A DNA stretch of 64,000 bases, from NCBI GenBank assembly GCA_018292915.2, contig JACVVK020000219.1, positions 107,501-171,500 of the forward strand, read 5' to 3'. How positions within the stretch are numbered: position 1 is the stretch's first letter; the number at the start of each line of letters is the position of its first letter. This document shows positions 1 through 11,480 of the stretch, piece after piece. The position numbers were made by a program, and so were the translations under genes. Source of the stretch: Batillaria attramentaria (Eukaryota; Mollusca; Gastropoda; Batillariidae). The notes beneath the pieces were generated by a model. It saw nothing but the letters and a program-made list of their open reading frames with translations, ran no database searches and was not told the origin of the DNA.

Positions 1-560
<560 letters not shown>

Positions 561-1270
561 TGTGTGTGCGCTGTCCTTTTTTTTTTTTTAATTTTTCAGT
601 AGTATTAGCTCATGTAGTGTAGCAACGGCAAGTTTTAAAATTGGTATGAATATGCCTGTAACTTCTACCGTTGTAAAATAAAGGTTCTTGTTCTTCTTGT
701 TCTCTCCCCCCCCCCCCCCCCCCCTGTCACCGTACGCAAAGGAAAACCAAAAGAGGGGTCGCGCGACAAAAATCCAGCCGACCGCCATTGATGCTACCAT
801 ACCAGACACACAGACAGTACAGAACTAATTACTAACCCGAAGAAACGGGTTCAGATCACGGCATAACACTGGCTGTCCAGACAACCTCGTATTGCACAGC
901 CGAAATACACGCCCACCGTTAGAAGCTCATATAACCTGAACATATCGATTTCCAATAAGCTTGCGTGGTATCCTCACTTACAGCCTTTAAACTATACTTG
1001 GGTCCGTTGTCAGTCGAGGACTGTTGCAACGCTGTGCGGCGTGTATCGATTTTTCTTACCTGTTCAAAGCAGTTTATGTGAGCGCTGTTCTGCACGGAGT
1101 TGTGGGTTGAAAAATCTAACTATAGATACGACCCCCAAGTTGTGCTAAGGCCACTCCAGTGTATTGAGGAACTGCAACTCAAGTGGGTGGAAGGTGGAGC
1201 TTTGGAGATTGGGAGGAGGGGGTAAGCGTGGCTGACGTCACATGTCATTCACTTTCGCTCGTGGGGTCCT
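561..1270. other. Unassigned flank with a retroelement-like AATAAAG tail
   Basis: No gene seen. Around 675-700 AAATAAAGGTTCTTGTTC is followed by a C-run (about 706-724), resembling a retroelement 3' end with a short tandem tail. The rest (730-1250) shows no recognisable coding or repeat structure. Confidence 0.4.
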
Positions 1271-1588
1271 GGGCCCGTATGTAAAACTCGAGGTTCATTT
1301 AACCCACGGCTACGGGCCTAACCCAGACTAGGACAAAAGAAACCTAAAAACAAAATTAAATTTTAAAAAAGGAAGCGAAGAAAGAAAGACAAAAATCCTT
1401 CTATAACGGCACAGGGACCTTGCTGGAATGGACCCGCTTCCTGATTAAAAAAAACCCCAAACAACAACAACAACAAAACAAAACAACAACGACAACAACA
1501 GAAAATTTAACCCTAGAGCTAGTTTAGTTCGAGGTTAGACTCTAACCCAGGACTAAAACCCATAACCTCGACTTCTACATGCGGAGCC
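1271..1588 (+). mobile_element. MITE-like element, copy 1
   Basis: About 318 bp with imperfect terminal inverted repeats of about 25 bp: GGGCCCGTATGTAAAACTCG at the left end and, as reverse complement, GGCTCCGCATGTAGAAGTCG at the right end. The interior has GGCTACGGGCCTAACCCA, GACCCGCTTCCTGATT and GAGCTAGTTTAGTTCGAGGT. Two more copies lie at 23909-24195 (inverted) and 41693-41971. No ORF. The target-site duplication is unclear. Confidence 0.7.
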
Positions 1589-1816
1589 GGCCTGGTCATG
1601 GTGCCCCTCTCCCGTGTAATCGGGGATGTGACTTACCCGATTACTCATGGGTCACCCGAACATGTAGGGTCCGAGCTTGAGGTGCCAGGCAAGCTGATTC
1701 CTTCTCAGTCTTCCCTCTTCTTTGGGCTTGGTGTTCAGTTCCCTCTGAACTGCTAGATTTCACTATGGTTTTACTGCATCCTTGTCAGAAGTGTTTATTC
1801 CGGTTGCCCCTTCTTG

Positions 1817-1998
1817 GGTGTGTGGGTGGGTGGGTGTTTGGGAGTTGAGTTTAACGTCCCTTTCCACCACGTATGGGTGATATCAAAGACGGGGTGGCGA
1901 AAAAAAAAAAAAAAAGGCCTGCACAAATATTTGGCCCGCACCGGGATTCGAACTCACGACTCGAGCATTGAAAGTCCAACGCTTTGCCATTCGGCTCC
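1817..1998 (-). mobile_element. tRNA-derived SINE (subfamily B-like), poly-A interrupted
   Basis: Minus-strand copy with the (CACC)n end at left, CGTCC..TTCCACCACG, then a 16-17 A run replacing part of the body, GGGATTCGAACTCACGACTC B-box region and a degraded 5' end (TTCGGCTCC). Anticodon-loop region reads TTTCAAT. Confidence 0.85.
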
Positions 1999-3312
1999 TC
2001 TTTTGGGGTGTGAAGGAAATACAGAAAGTCAGAGCGAACATGAAAAGTCCGAATACACGAAATCACAAATGTACATGGAATAACACACGAAGAGTGCAGT
2101 AAACCTTTTTAAAAAAAAAAAAAGTTGAGAAAGGAGGATGTTTACATAGCCCACGACAAATTACGAAAACAGTATCGGACGCCGAGGCTGGTCGGCAAAC
2201 ATTCTTGCAGAGATCGGATTCAGAATCGCTCGCCACTGGAGCCATTCTGTCCCCTAAAAATCGGAGGGAAGGCAGGGGGTAGGGGTGGGGGTGGGGGTGG
2301 AGGGGAAAGCTCCTCGCTTTTGTATAGACTGACCCAGAGGGTAACATTGTACACTGTAGTGGACGCCTCCCAGTTTGCGCCTGTTCCAATAGTAACGCGC
2401 ATGTGACGTGTGTTTCATGTGTATGTAATGTGACGTATTTCATGTGTATGTATTGCCACCACAGACGTATAGAGAGATCTATACGTCTGTGATTGCCACC
2501 CTACTATTGTGAGGCGCCCAGAGCTCCAGCAGGAGGTTAGGCGCCAGACATATCCTCATTATTATTATTACTATCGAGCAGAAATGGTAGTGTTCGTCCC
2601 TTTAAAAAAAGGACGTCACTGGAAGCTGGCCAACGTGGACGGCCGAAGCAACAAATTTAATCGGTTGATAACTTATCCGCCTCATTATTGTCACGTTTAC
2701 TGACCACTTTTCCTTGGGCCACACTTTCAAACACAACATCACGGAAATGAAGTCGGTCTTACGTGTTGCTAGAGTTGATTTGCTGATAAAGCACGGGACA
2801 GAATGGTTTCTGCCGGCTGGGTCGTGTTGTCCCCAGTCAGGGAAAATCTTGATGGGTGCCCAAAGTTTACGAAGCAAAACGGAGTATAGCCCGCTTACCG
2901 TCTGTTATGTGCGGAGAAGCTTCTGACTCACTCCCTCGTTGTGAAACGCTTTGTCTGTGGTGCGGTAGTGGCGCAATGCGTGTGCGCGGAGAATAGCCGT
3001 ACCTGAATCACGGGCGTGAAACAAAATGTATGCGCGTTTTTCCGGTGCTATGCCGCTCTAAATCATTGTACCGTCAATCAGCGGGTTCCCATGCCATAGC
3101 ACGGCGTTTTTCCAAATTCAAAACGCCGTAGCACCAGAAAAACAAAAAAACAAACAAATAAGCAAAAAAACCGCTTTGAATTTTTAGTTGTCGGTTAGAA
3201 CGATTGAAAGTGGGCCGTTCACCACCCAGAAACCGACTTGTACTAATAGATTAATACAATGTAAAGATGTGTCTGTGTGCATGTTCCTTCTTCTTCTTGT
3301 CGGTCGCTGGGG
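1999..3312. other. Non-coding flank with a perfect short hairpin
   Basis: No supported gene; open frames here show no recognisable domains. Contains G-rich 2270-2310, a perfect 14-bp hairpin at 2460-2491 (separate entry) and A-rich 3140-3175. Confidence 0.4.
2460..2491. repeat. Perfect 14-bp stem hairpin with GAGA loop, flanked by direct repeat
   Basis: CACAGACGTATAGA (2460-2473), loop GAGA (2474-2477), then the exact reverse complement (2478-2491). ATTGCCACC is present directly on both sides (2452-2460 and 2492-2500). Confidence 0.9.
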
Positions 3313-3490
3313 TCACACTGGCAGGCCGGTTGTCGCGATGAAATGGGCCGTTTTCTGAAGATCCTGCCGGCTGCCGTACAGCTTGGAGTGCAGACTGGTC
3401 TCTTCTGACCACACTGCTGTACGCAGCTCCTGGAGCTTGGGGCACTGCTGGAGGACATGCTCCGCCGTTTGCCGTGTTCCTGTTTTAAAA
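3313..3490 (-). pseudogene. RNase H-type non-LTR retrotransposon, C-terminal relic
   Basis: Minus-strand reading ends at a TGA (plus 3313-3315) with GTRQTAEHVLQQCPKLQELR, then TAVWSEETSLHSKLYGSRQD and LQKTAHFIATTGLPV. The TAEHVLQxCP string is the His-Cys half of the CCHC motif that closes RNase H-bearing (I-like) LINEs, followed by the usual KLYG..DLxxTAxFIxxTGL ending. Only about 57 codons remain; the upstream cysteines are lost. The exact clade needs a search. Confidence 0.7.
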
Positions 3491-3547
3491 TGACGGCTTT
3501 AAATGAGAGCCCTCGTCGAAAGTTTTGAAGCGGTATAGCAACGGGAT

Positions 3548-3549
3548 GT

Positions 3550-3616
<67 letters not shown>

Positions 3617-3750
3617 GAGTAGGGGGGAGGGGTCATTGCCTAAAATACTTCTATACGGAAAATACTCAAATTTGAACGAATCTTGTCGCAAAAAAGCCCG
3701 TGTACTGCTTAATAATAGTATAATAGTACTACAGTGTACTGCTACTGCTG

Positions 3751-3807
<57 letters not shown>
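3548..3807. repeat. (TG)n and (CTA)n microsatellites
   Basis: (TG)n about 3548-3613 and (CTA)n about 3739-3807, separated by unique sequence. They drive Cys-Val and poly-Thr pseudo-ORFs. Confidence 0.95.
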
Positions 3808-4270
3808 ATGGGTATTTGAGGGACGCCCTCCCTCCCGCAAGAGGTCAGGGCGCCTTACAGTCAACACGCACTCACTCATACAGAAACACACGCAACATTC
3901 CTCCACAAATACATTTAACTACAAACACATAATGTGCAGCATCATACATGCTCGATATTCAGCGGGCTGCACCACGCCGTTTAGTCTGGTTACCCGCGAG
4001 CTCGGAACAATTCCGCGCGCGGACACTCGGTCGCGATCAGACGGTATGATTGAAAAGCCGTGTCCAAAGACGCTCTTTAGTTATGTCCGAGTGCTGCTCG
4101 GGGAAAGAGATAAAGAAGAATCAGCCCGCCACAATGCATAATTCAGAAGGCAAGATGCTCCGGGGGAGAGACTGGAAAATGGCGTAGAGAAAAGAAAAAG
4201 AAAGAGAACAACTACAGCCATTGTGATTCCGATGCTAGACGTGATCAATAACTCTTGAGCCGCATTAATT
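3808..4270. other. Unassigned stretch
   Basis: I see no gene, SINE or repeat family member here. Confidence 0.3.

Positions 4271-4334
<64 letters not shown>
4271..4334. repeat. (GT)n microsatellite
   Basis: About 31 perfect GT units. Confidence 0.95.
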
Positions 4335-4335
<1 letters not shown>

Positions 4336-4660
4336 CAGCTTCGTCCAGGGAGAAAACAAAACAAGGAAACTAAAAAGCCGCCATTTTGTCTCGTTCCTTG
4401 TGCAATAGGTCAGGCTTTTGCATTTGAAATCTTTGACCCATTTTGTGTTCAAAAGATTAATCGAACCAAGGAAACAGAAAGAATAAAACATTCTTAGAAC
4501 TTTTTTGTTTGTTTGTTTGTCTCGAACCAAGAATCTTGTCACGATAAACGCGCATCATAAAATGTTAATGTCAGTGTCTGGGAATCAGATTGAGATGCCA
4601 CTTTTGATCCTTAGTGCTGTGTCTTTCATATTTATAACTCCACATGTTCGTGTAGAAGAC

Positions 4661-4664
<4 letters not shown>

Positions 4665-4734
<70 letters not shown>
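4665..4734. repeat. (TG)n microsatellite
   Basis: About 35 perfect TG units. Confidence 0.95.
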
Positions 4735-4735
<1 letters not shown>

Positions 4736-4774
4736 TGACAGTATGAGTTATCGATTTTATTAGTTTTAGTCAGA

Positions 4775-4857
4775 AATTGTAAAGCGCGTTGAGCTCACTT
4801 CCTGGGGATACTGCCCTATATAAGAATGTTATAATTATTATTATTATTATTATTACA
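4775..4857 (+). mobile_element. CR1/L2-type 3' tail fragment
   Basis: GTAAAGCGCGTTGAGC, then CCTATATAAGAATG and (ATT)n. It matches the end of the LINE at 8358-9151 but no ORF is attached. Confidence 0.6.
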
Positions 4858-4867
4858 TGCTTTGGAT

Positions 4868-5136
4868 GCACTTAGTATTTAGTTTGTTTTACCTAGTTCT
4901 AATTGACATTTGTTTTCTACCCGTTTCTTTGTAATCGGGAGATTGATAAATTAACGAGTGCAGCGTGTCCTGCATGTCCTAGGTTTATACTGCCCCTGAA
5001 CCAGTTTGGATCATTATTTTTGTCAATGTTTATTTTTTGAGTTTTTTTTTTTTCAAGTAGTGCAGGCACATTGAGCCACGAATTAGTCTTTGCTGCTTGC
5101 GCGGCGTTAAACACTAAAAAAATTCACTCACTCACT
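4868..5136 (+). repeat. Dispersed repeat with CTCACTC tail, copy 1
   Basis: Shares TTTTACCTAGTT, CCTGCATGTCCTAGGTTTAT, GTAGTGCAGGCACA, GCTTGCGCGGCGTTAA and a (CTCA)n end with copies near 23.1-23.4, 47.7-48.0 and 53.7-53.8 kb. No ORF; retroposon-like by its tandem tail. Family not recognised. Confidence 0.7.
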
Positions 5137-5875
5137 TTCCGGGAGTTGAAATGCCACTTCTGACCGTTCATGCTGTTAGACTATTTAGAACTCCGTAGTT
5201 TGTTTGACCTTAACCCTATTTTACTTTTACATTTTGTATCAAGATCTTTAATGTACTTCATCTTATCCGTGACAGAGCATCTTGTGAGGCCAAAGAAGAT
5301 TTTCTGTGTTGGATTCTCTCTTAAACAGACAATAAAGTATTTTGAATTGAATTGAATTGAATCAGTTGTGTCCTCGAAAAAAAAGGCAGGGGGGAAATCC
5401 CCACTCAGACATCCTAACTGGAGAAATAAAAGCTTCATTAGTTTTTCAAACATCAAAAGCACCGCTGCTCCCACGTTAGCACGGCGGACCGATCAGACCG
5501 AGCCTGGGTAAATATTCCTTCAGTCACGGTTCGATACCGCTGCCAGCATTACGTCATCTGCTAAAAATAGCGCTGATCCCAGGCTCCGGCCAGCAGACAG
5601 CCATCGGACATCGTCTGTCGGTGGCGCGTGCACAGGACAGCGTAGTTCGAAAGCATCGAAGAGTGGAATTGTATAACCACATGTCAGTGTAACTGAATAG
5701 AAGCAAAGCCGTCGCTAATACACCAGATGGCGCTTTTTCAATACGAGGGAACAATAGCAAACTGTATCTATAGATACCCGGTTTCATGCATTGATGTGAC
5801 CTCTTTATCACCTCTCTCTCTCTCTGATTATGGATGACGATAGTGAAAATCGTAAAATTACAAAACTAGGCAATG

Positions 5876-5911
<36 letters not shown>

Positions 5912-6476
5912 ACACACGCACGCACGCACTCGTGCAGGAACTTCCTCGTGTATGTAAAGCTGTCGCTCGCCTCCTGGAAATCCCTGACCAATAACCAAAT
6001 TTATTCTGGTGCGGTTAGGGAAAAACAGCTTGACCAGAGCTTGGCCGTTTAACGAAGCTGCGAACTCCATTATCGCCTGACGAAGGGTTAAGCCACTGTC
6101 CGGGGGGTGGGGTGGGGGGGGGGGAGCATGGTTTCTTAAGGCACACGAGTTTTGCCCAGCCTGCATGCGGACAGAGCCGAGTTGTGTTCCAGCCTGTCAC
6201 TCAAAGGTATCTGGAAGTTGTGAGTTAGTGCAGGAGGTATTGATGTTATTGCATCCCAGAAGCGACCGGAGGCGCACCTCTTTAGCGTATCACACCATTG
6301 ATAATCTCCCCCCTCTCCACCCCACCCCTCTCCCTAAGCCGCGCCATGGAGCCGTGCGCTATAGCAAGTCGTCGTCATCATCGTCGTCGTCATCATTATC
6401 ATCATCATCTGGAGCTTGTCCGAGGATAGGCGCCATATACGTGATTATTATCGTTAGTAGTAGTAGTAGTAGTAGT
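5137..6476. other. Non-coding flank with small repeats
   Basis: AATAAAGTATTTTGAATTG(AATTG)n tail near 5328-5362, (GA)n at 5878-5910, G-run near 6112-6124 and TCG/TCA/AGT trinucleotide tracts at 6362-6478. No gene recognised. Confidence 0.4.
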
Positions 6477-6488
6477 ACCACACTCCAT

Positions 6489-6657
6489 GGGGGTGCCGGG
6501 GTGGCCGAATGGTAGAGCGTTGGACTTCTAATGCTCGAGTCGTGAGTTCGTATCCCGGCTGGGGCCAAGTATTTGTGCTGGCTTTTTCATCGTTGCCCCG
6601 TCTTTGATATCATCCGTATGTGGTGGAAAAGGACGTAAAACCCCCAAACACCCACCC
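6489..6657 (+). mobile_element. tRNA-derived SINE, subfamily A, with TSD
   Basis: GGGTGCCGGGGTGGCCGAAT head, TTCTAAT anticodon region, B-box GTTCGTATCCC, TTTTTCATCGTTGCC body, GGTGGAAAAGGACGT and (CACC)n end. Flanked by ACCACACTC(C/T)AT, 6477-6488 and 6658-6669, one mismatch. Confidence 0.92.
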
Positions 6658-6669
6658 ACCACACTCTAT

Positions 6670-8357
6670 TGGCATATCTCACGTGCAGTGGACAAACCCT
6701 GCTGTCCGGGCGGGCAATGGCTTAGTGGCCATCCCACAGAGCTGTAAGTCTAACCTCTAGTTCTGTGGGCCAGACGGACAGCCGAAGCAGACGACACTAA
6801 CGGATGGAGTGACCAATTTGGTCGAGCGCCCAGCTGACCCGCCGCCTGCACGGTCACTGATTGAAACAGGACAGGGGGCAGTGTTAGAGCACTGAATAAT
6901 TCAGTGTTGGTGATGTATTGTCCGTATTCGAGTCGCATGCTCCGTCTTAGTCTCCTGTTTCTGATGGGATGGAGGTCTCAGAGACATCGCTGAGGACTTC
7001 CGTGACTTGTTGTTCGTGTCGCGTGCCATATTTTTGTTGCTGTTGTCGAGTTGTACTGTACAGCGTTGATTTTTTTTTTGGGGGGGGGGGGGGGGGGTGG
7101 AGGGAGAGAGTGGGGGGGGGAGGGGGGCAATTGCTGTACTGCCCCCCCCCCCCCACCCCCACACACACACCCCGCACTCGTGTTTCGACGCGTCTGCCTC
7201 AACACGTTCAAGTTTTGAATCCTGAACCTTGTTATGGGACATTGGGTTCTGCCGACCGGTACAATGAACAGTTTATTGATCATTCAGATTGACTTATTGA
7301 TCTGTTGGTTGGTTCATCGATCGATTGATCGAGTGAGTCAGTGAGTGAGTGAGTCAGTGAGTGGGTGTCATTAGCCTAAGTAGTCAGGTAATGATTTCTG
7401 ACGTTTGGGGGAAAAATTGAGGTTAAATATAAAACCACCTAATTAAGACACATACGATTGGAAATGTCTGGAATTCCCCACAAAAATTCTCCCGAATTAT
7501 AATGCCCGGGGTATGAAATGTAAAGTCACAAATCTCCACATAAAACACGTTCTTATGCAGTGCATGGAAAATTCCTCGTCACAGACTATCGATTACACTG
7601 AACTCTGAAACACGCAATCATCTCCACATCCAGCGGATCAAAGATGCAGATCGTGAAACTAGGGGTTTGCAATTCACCGTCAGATAAGAACAAATCTGTA
7701 TATAAATATATGTATTGCTTTTATGTAAATCACAGGTTGTCGCGCCAGCGAAATCCGGCGTCCAAATTGCATTTAATTGTAGAATTCCGGCCGCGCCAGA
7801 TAATGTATGCTTCTGTAGACTTACATACATCATGTGCTCCCACAGTAGGGGGACAAAGAGGCCCATGCAGCCACTTGGAGAAAATTGGGGGGGGGGGGAC
7901 CCTGGTGGTATGCAAATTTAGCGACTTTGAGATTCTTTTTTTCATTTTGGGCTTCTTACACAACTATTACAAGTTCTTTGAAAGTTTCAAGGCTGAGAGT
8001 AGCTTCTAAACATGTCAAAAACGAGCAAATAATGTAACCACGACATATTCTTACGTCATACTTTACCAGCCATTTTCTCAACATGGCCGCTTTTCAAGAG
8101 CAAGTTTTCAACAAACATAATTATCTCAGGCCTGCTTTATGCTACAGAAATAGTTTTTATACCAAAAGAAAGCTTAAAGAAAGCTGGAAACTGTTCAGTT
8201 AACTGCTAGGTCAGTCATTCTACCTAAAGACACCGCTGTACTGATTTAAAATGCTACTGTATGTTCTTTGTCTTAAAAGACAAACGAACAAACAAAACCC
8301 CCCGCATATCGTTGCCATAGGTTCTAAAATAATTGTGCTATGTAGTCGTGTAGCGCC
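6670..8357. other. Unassigned flank, G-rich and C-rich runs
   Basis: No recognisable gene. Contains G-runs 7080-7130, C-run 7142-7155, (GAGT)n-like 7330-7365 and a G-run near 7888. Confidence 0.35.
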
Positions 8358-8996
8358 ATGCAGCTTTCTGCGCTGTTTGGTTGCCATAATCTCGGAGTCA
8401 AGGTCGACCAAACACTGTCGATGCAGGATCAGATAGGCAGCATCTGTCGTGCTGCCTTCTTTGAGTTAAGGCGCATCGCTTCCATCCGACCTTTTCTCTC
8501 TGACACCGCCTGCTCTAAAATTGTTCACAGCTTTGTCACATCACGACTGGATTTTTGTAATTCCGTGTTGATTGGTCTGCCGGCAGAACAGATAAACCGT
8601 CTCCAACGTGTGCAAAACAGCGCGGCACGGCTGATTTTGAAAAAGAAAAAATCTGACCATATCACTCCCTTGCTGCGGCATCTTCACTGGCTGCCAGTGA
8701 AATTCCGCATTCAGTACAAAATCTGCATGCTTGTATTTCGCTTTTTTGAAGGAACTCTTCCTGCCTACCTCTCAAATTCCCTTACAGTCCACCAAACAGC
8801 ACGCACTCTTCGTTCTTCATCTGAAAAACTACTGAACGTTCCCCGTCGAAACCTCAAAACGGTTGGCGAGCGCGCGTTTAGCTTTGCTGCCCCGTCGCTC
8901 TGGAACGCATTACCTGCCGGCCTGAGAGACCAGTCGGACATAGATCGTTTCAAGTCTGACTTGAAAACGCATCTGTTCCGGCTGGCTTTCGACTAA
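8358..8996 (+). pseudogene. CR1/L2-like non-LTR retrotransposon, C-terminal ORF fragment
   Basis: Open frame of about 200 codons ending at TAA 8994-8996. It reads (N)LGVKVDQTLSMQDQI, then FVTSRLDFCNSVLIGLP, INRLQRVQNSAARLI, HITPLLRHLHWLPVKFRIQY and ends AAPSLWNALPAGLRDQSDIDRFKSDLKTH split over the last codons. These are the thumb and C-terminal motifs of Jockey-superfamily (CR1/L2-type) reverse transcriptases. The endonuclease and the catalytic palm (FADD) are absent, so this is a 5'-truncated copy; homology begins near 8395 and the Met at 8358 is not a real start. The frame is intact, so the insertion is fairly young. It is followed by (GT)n, a conserved 3' tail and (ATT)n to 9150. Confidence 0.88.
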
Positions 8997-9024
8997 GCCC
9001 ACCTACCTCATCCTGTTTCAGCGG

Positions 9025-9063
<39 letters not shown>

Positions 9064-9151
9064 GGTATGAGTGCGGGAGTACGCGCATTGAGTCATTGTG
9101 AGAATTTTGCGCTATATAAGTACAATTCATTATTATTATTATTATTATTAA
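8997..9151 (+). mobile_element. 3' UTR and (ATT)n tail of the CR1/L2-like element
   Basis: After the ORF come (GT)n at 9029-9062 and a tail with GCGCATTGAG, GCGCTATATAAGTA and (ATT)n ending near 9150. The same tail architecture occurs at 4.78, 21.9, 25.6 and 56.5 kb. Confidence 0.75.
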
Positions 9152-9249
9152 GGGAAGCAAGCCTTCTCTGGAACATACACTTCCTTGTCTCACATAATTC
9201 TCAGCTGATTCTCGCAGCTTTAGATTGAGGCTGCCTGTAAGAACTTACA

Positions 9250-9287
9250 CGGGGGGGGGGGGGGGGGGGGGGGGGGGACAACAATTG
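9250..9287. repeat. Poly-G run of about 37
   Basis: Uninterrupted G mononucleotide run, a strong candidate for quadruplex formation and for assembly length error. Confidence 0.85.
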
Positions 9288-9939
9288 CGCGCGCCGGGTA
9301 CATGTCAACGGTCCGCAGAGCCAGATCGCAGAGCTGGCGTATTCGGTAAAGTGATTCCCGCCGCAGAATAAGCTTGCCCTCCATTCAGGTCAGAACCGTT
9401 TCCCCCCCTACTGCTTTCTGCCGCTGATGTATGTACGAGCCACTGCGATAGAATTGCATTGATTTCTGGCGCTAGCGAATGATGGTGTCCAGTGCGGCAG
9501 TGCAGTGTCAGGCCTACTATCCTTCTGCCGTGGAACGGCGACAACTTTCTGTAACCATCGCCACAGCCGGAAAGCTTGTGTCTCTTGTGTGTGTGCAGAC
9601 TCTTGTGTGAAGTCTGCGAGTCTCTGTTTGTCTAGGGGTCCAAAACACGGGCCTGTTATGAACTAACGATATACCCCCTGGGCATGGAACAGCGACAAGT
9701 TCCCGTAACAGTCGTCACAGAAAGCTTAGTGTCTTTGCAGTGTGGAGTCTCGGTGAGTCTGCGAGACTGTTTTGGTGCGGTGTCCGAGGCTGAGTCAGGG
9801 AGTGTCAGGCTTGGGTGCTGATGACGTACATTCTGTTTATACACAACAGTCATGTCTCCACAGCAGACAGAGCCGGAAGTGGCACCGTAGTGCATCGGTA
9901 ATCACAATTTGATACGGCCGTGCCGTCAGTAACCGTGAC

Positions 9940-10195
9940 CGTAAGTGATTTGTGTCTTACGTGTACAGGATATCCCAGGAAACTGTCTTATGCTTATCCT
10001 AGGAAACTGCGTCTTATGCGTATCCCAGGAAACTGTGTCTTATGCGTATCTCCCAGAAAACTGTGTCTTATACGTATATCCCAGAAAACCGTGTCTTATT
10101 TGTATCCCAGGAAAGTGTCTAACGCGTATATCCGAGGAAATTGCCATGCGCGTATATCCCAGGAATCTGTGTCATGCGTGTACACTAGTATCCCA
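9940..10195 (+). repeat. About 27-bp minisatellite, roughly nine copies
   Basis: Degenerate units of the type CTTATGCGTATCCCAGGAAA plus CTGTGT. Overlapping open frames (YPRKL/RIPGN-like) are translation of the repeat. Confidence 0.85.
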
Positions 10196-11168
10196 CGACT
10201 CAACCATGCAGCCTGGATCCTGTACTTTGACAAGGATGTCTAAGCTGGGATGCATCAAAGTGCGACAGTAAGCTCACTTTCGGATGGGTGTCTAAAACTG
10301 TACAATGTATCAGCATCTGTGGTGTTCTCAAGCCAGGTTCGACGGTGTGAATAACGTTATCAATCAGTTGAGAAATTAAAAGACCACCATACTGCGAAAG
10401 TTATATCATTTACAGATGGGACGGTATAGCACTGTGTTCCCGGTACAAACTGTATGTTATCGATCAGTTTGGAATGCATAACATTGTGTGCCATAGAGCC
10501 ATTCATACACGGAGGGGTGGTGCCGACAGGGCCATCTGAGGTCGCAGGCGTTGTAGAGACAGTAATCATTAATTCAGCACTTCGATCTGTTTGTGGAAGT
10601 CCCGTGTCAGGGCAGTCTGTGTTCAGCTTCGGCCGGGAGAGCTGGTCAGCCATACACGCAGTTTGTAGACAGCTGAGTTTCTCTGAAAACGGTAGAAGTC
10701 TCCGTTCTTGTTTATCCAGTCTTTTGTCTGATTGTCTACAGGCAACGCGAACTTATTCATTTTGTTGTTGTTGTAAGTACAGTCAAGAACTGGTAGGACG
10801 GTATTGGCTTATGGTATAGTGCGTTTGGTAATCCAGTCGCCAAAGCTTATCGGGGACATTATTTTGTTGTTGTTGTAAAACTGTGATTTTGTACATATGT
10901 ATTGGACATAGATCTTTAAAGACTTGTAGCCTAACTTTTCATCAGCCATGAATATGATTCTGAAATAGTTGATGACCTCGACATAAGTGAAAATTTATGC
11001 GAAAATGCGAGTTGGAGAGAAAACAGAAGTACCGAAACGAGCCTGAAATATACCTCCCGCGAACTTCAAGTGACAATGATGTCAACAGTTAATCTTGTTC
11101 AGTAATTGACGTGCACTCCTAAAAATATCATCAGTCAGTGGAAAAAAGTGACGTCAGTGAAGATAAAA

Positions 11169-11480
11169 GCCATAGACAGACGTCTGAGGGCGCCCTGCTT
11201 TGAAGACTTCCAATCCGAAAAGTCTGCTTTGGATTGTCTCGCCAAGAGCGTGAAGTGTTAATTCCTACCCGGGACGCTACTGACTTTTGCAAGATCAAAG
11301 CCATAGACAGACGTCTGAGGGCGCCCTGCTTTGAAGACGTTCAATCCAAAAAGCCTGCTTTGGATTGTCTCGCCAAGAACGTGTTAAGTGTTATGGTTGT
11401 CCAATTCCTACCCGGGACGCTACTGACTTGGCAAGATGAAAGCCACAGACAGACGTCTCATGGCGCCCTGCTATGAAGAC
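11169..11480 (+). repeat. Tandem triplication, 131-142 bp units
   Basis: GCCATAGACAGACGTCTGAG followed by GGCGCCCTGCT begins at 11169 and 11300, and a GCCACAGAC... version at 11442. Units also share TTGGATTGTCTCGCCAAGA and CTACCCGGGACGCTACTGAC. Confidence 0.88.

Noticed and set aside
9920..10271. Two ~107-codon ORFs with YPRKL repeats as a small repeat protein
   Set aside because: Both frames arise from a 27-bp minisatellite.
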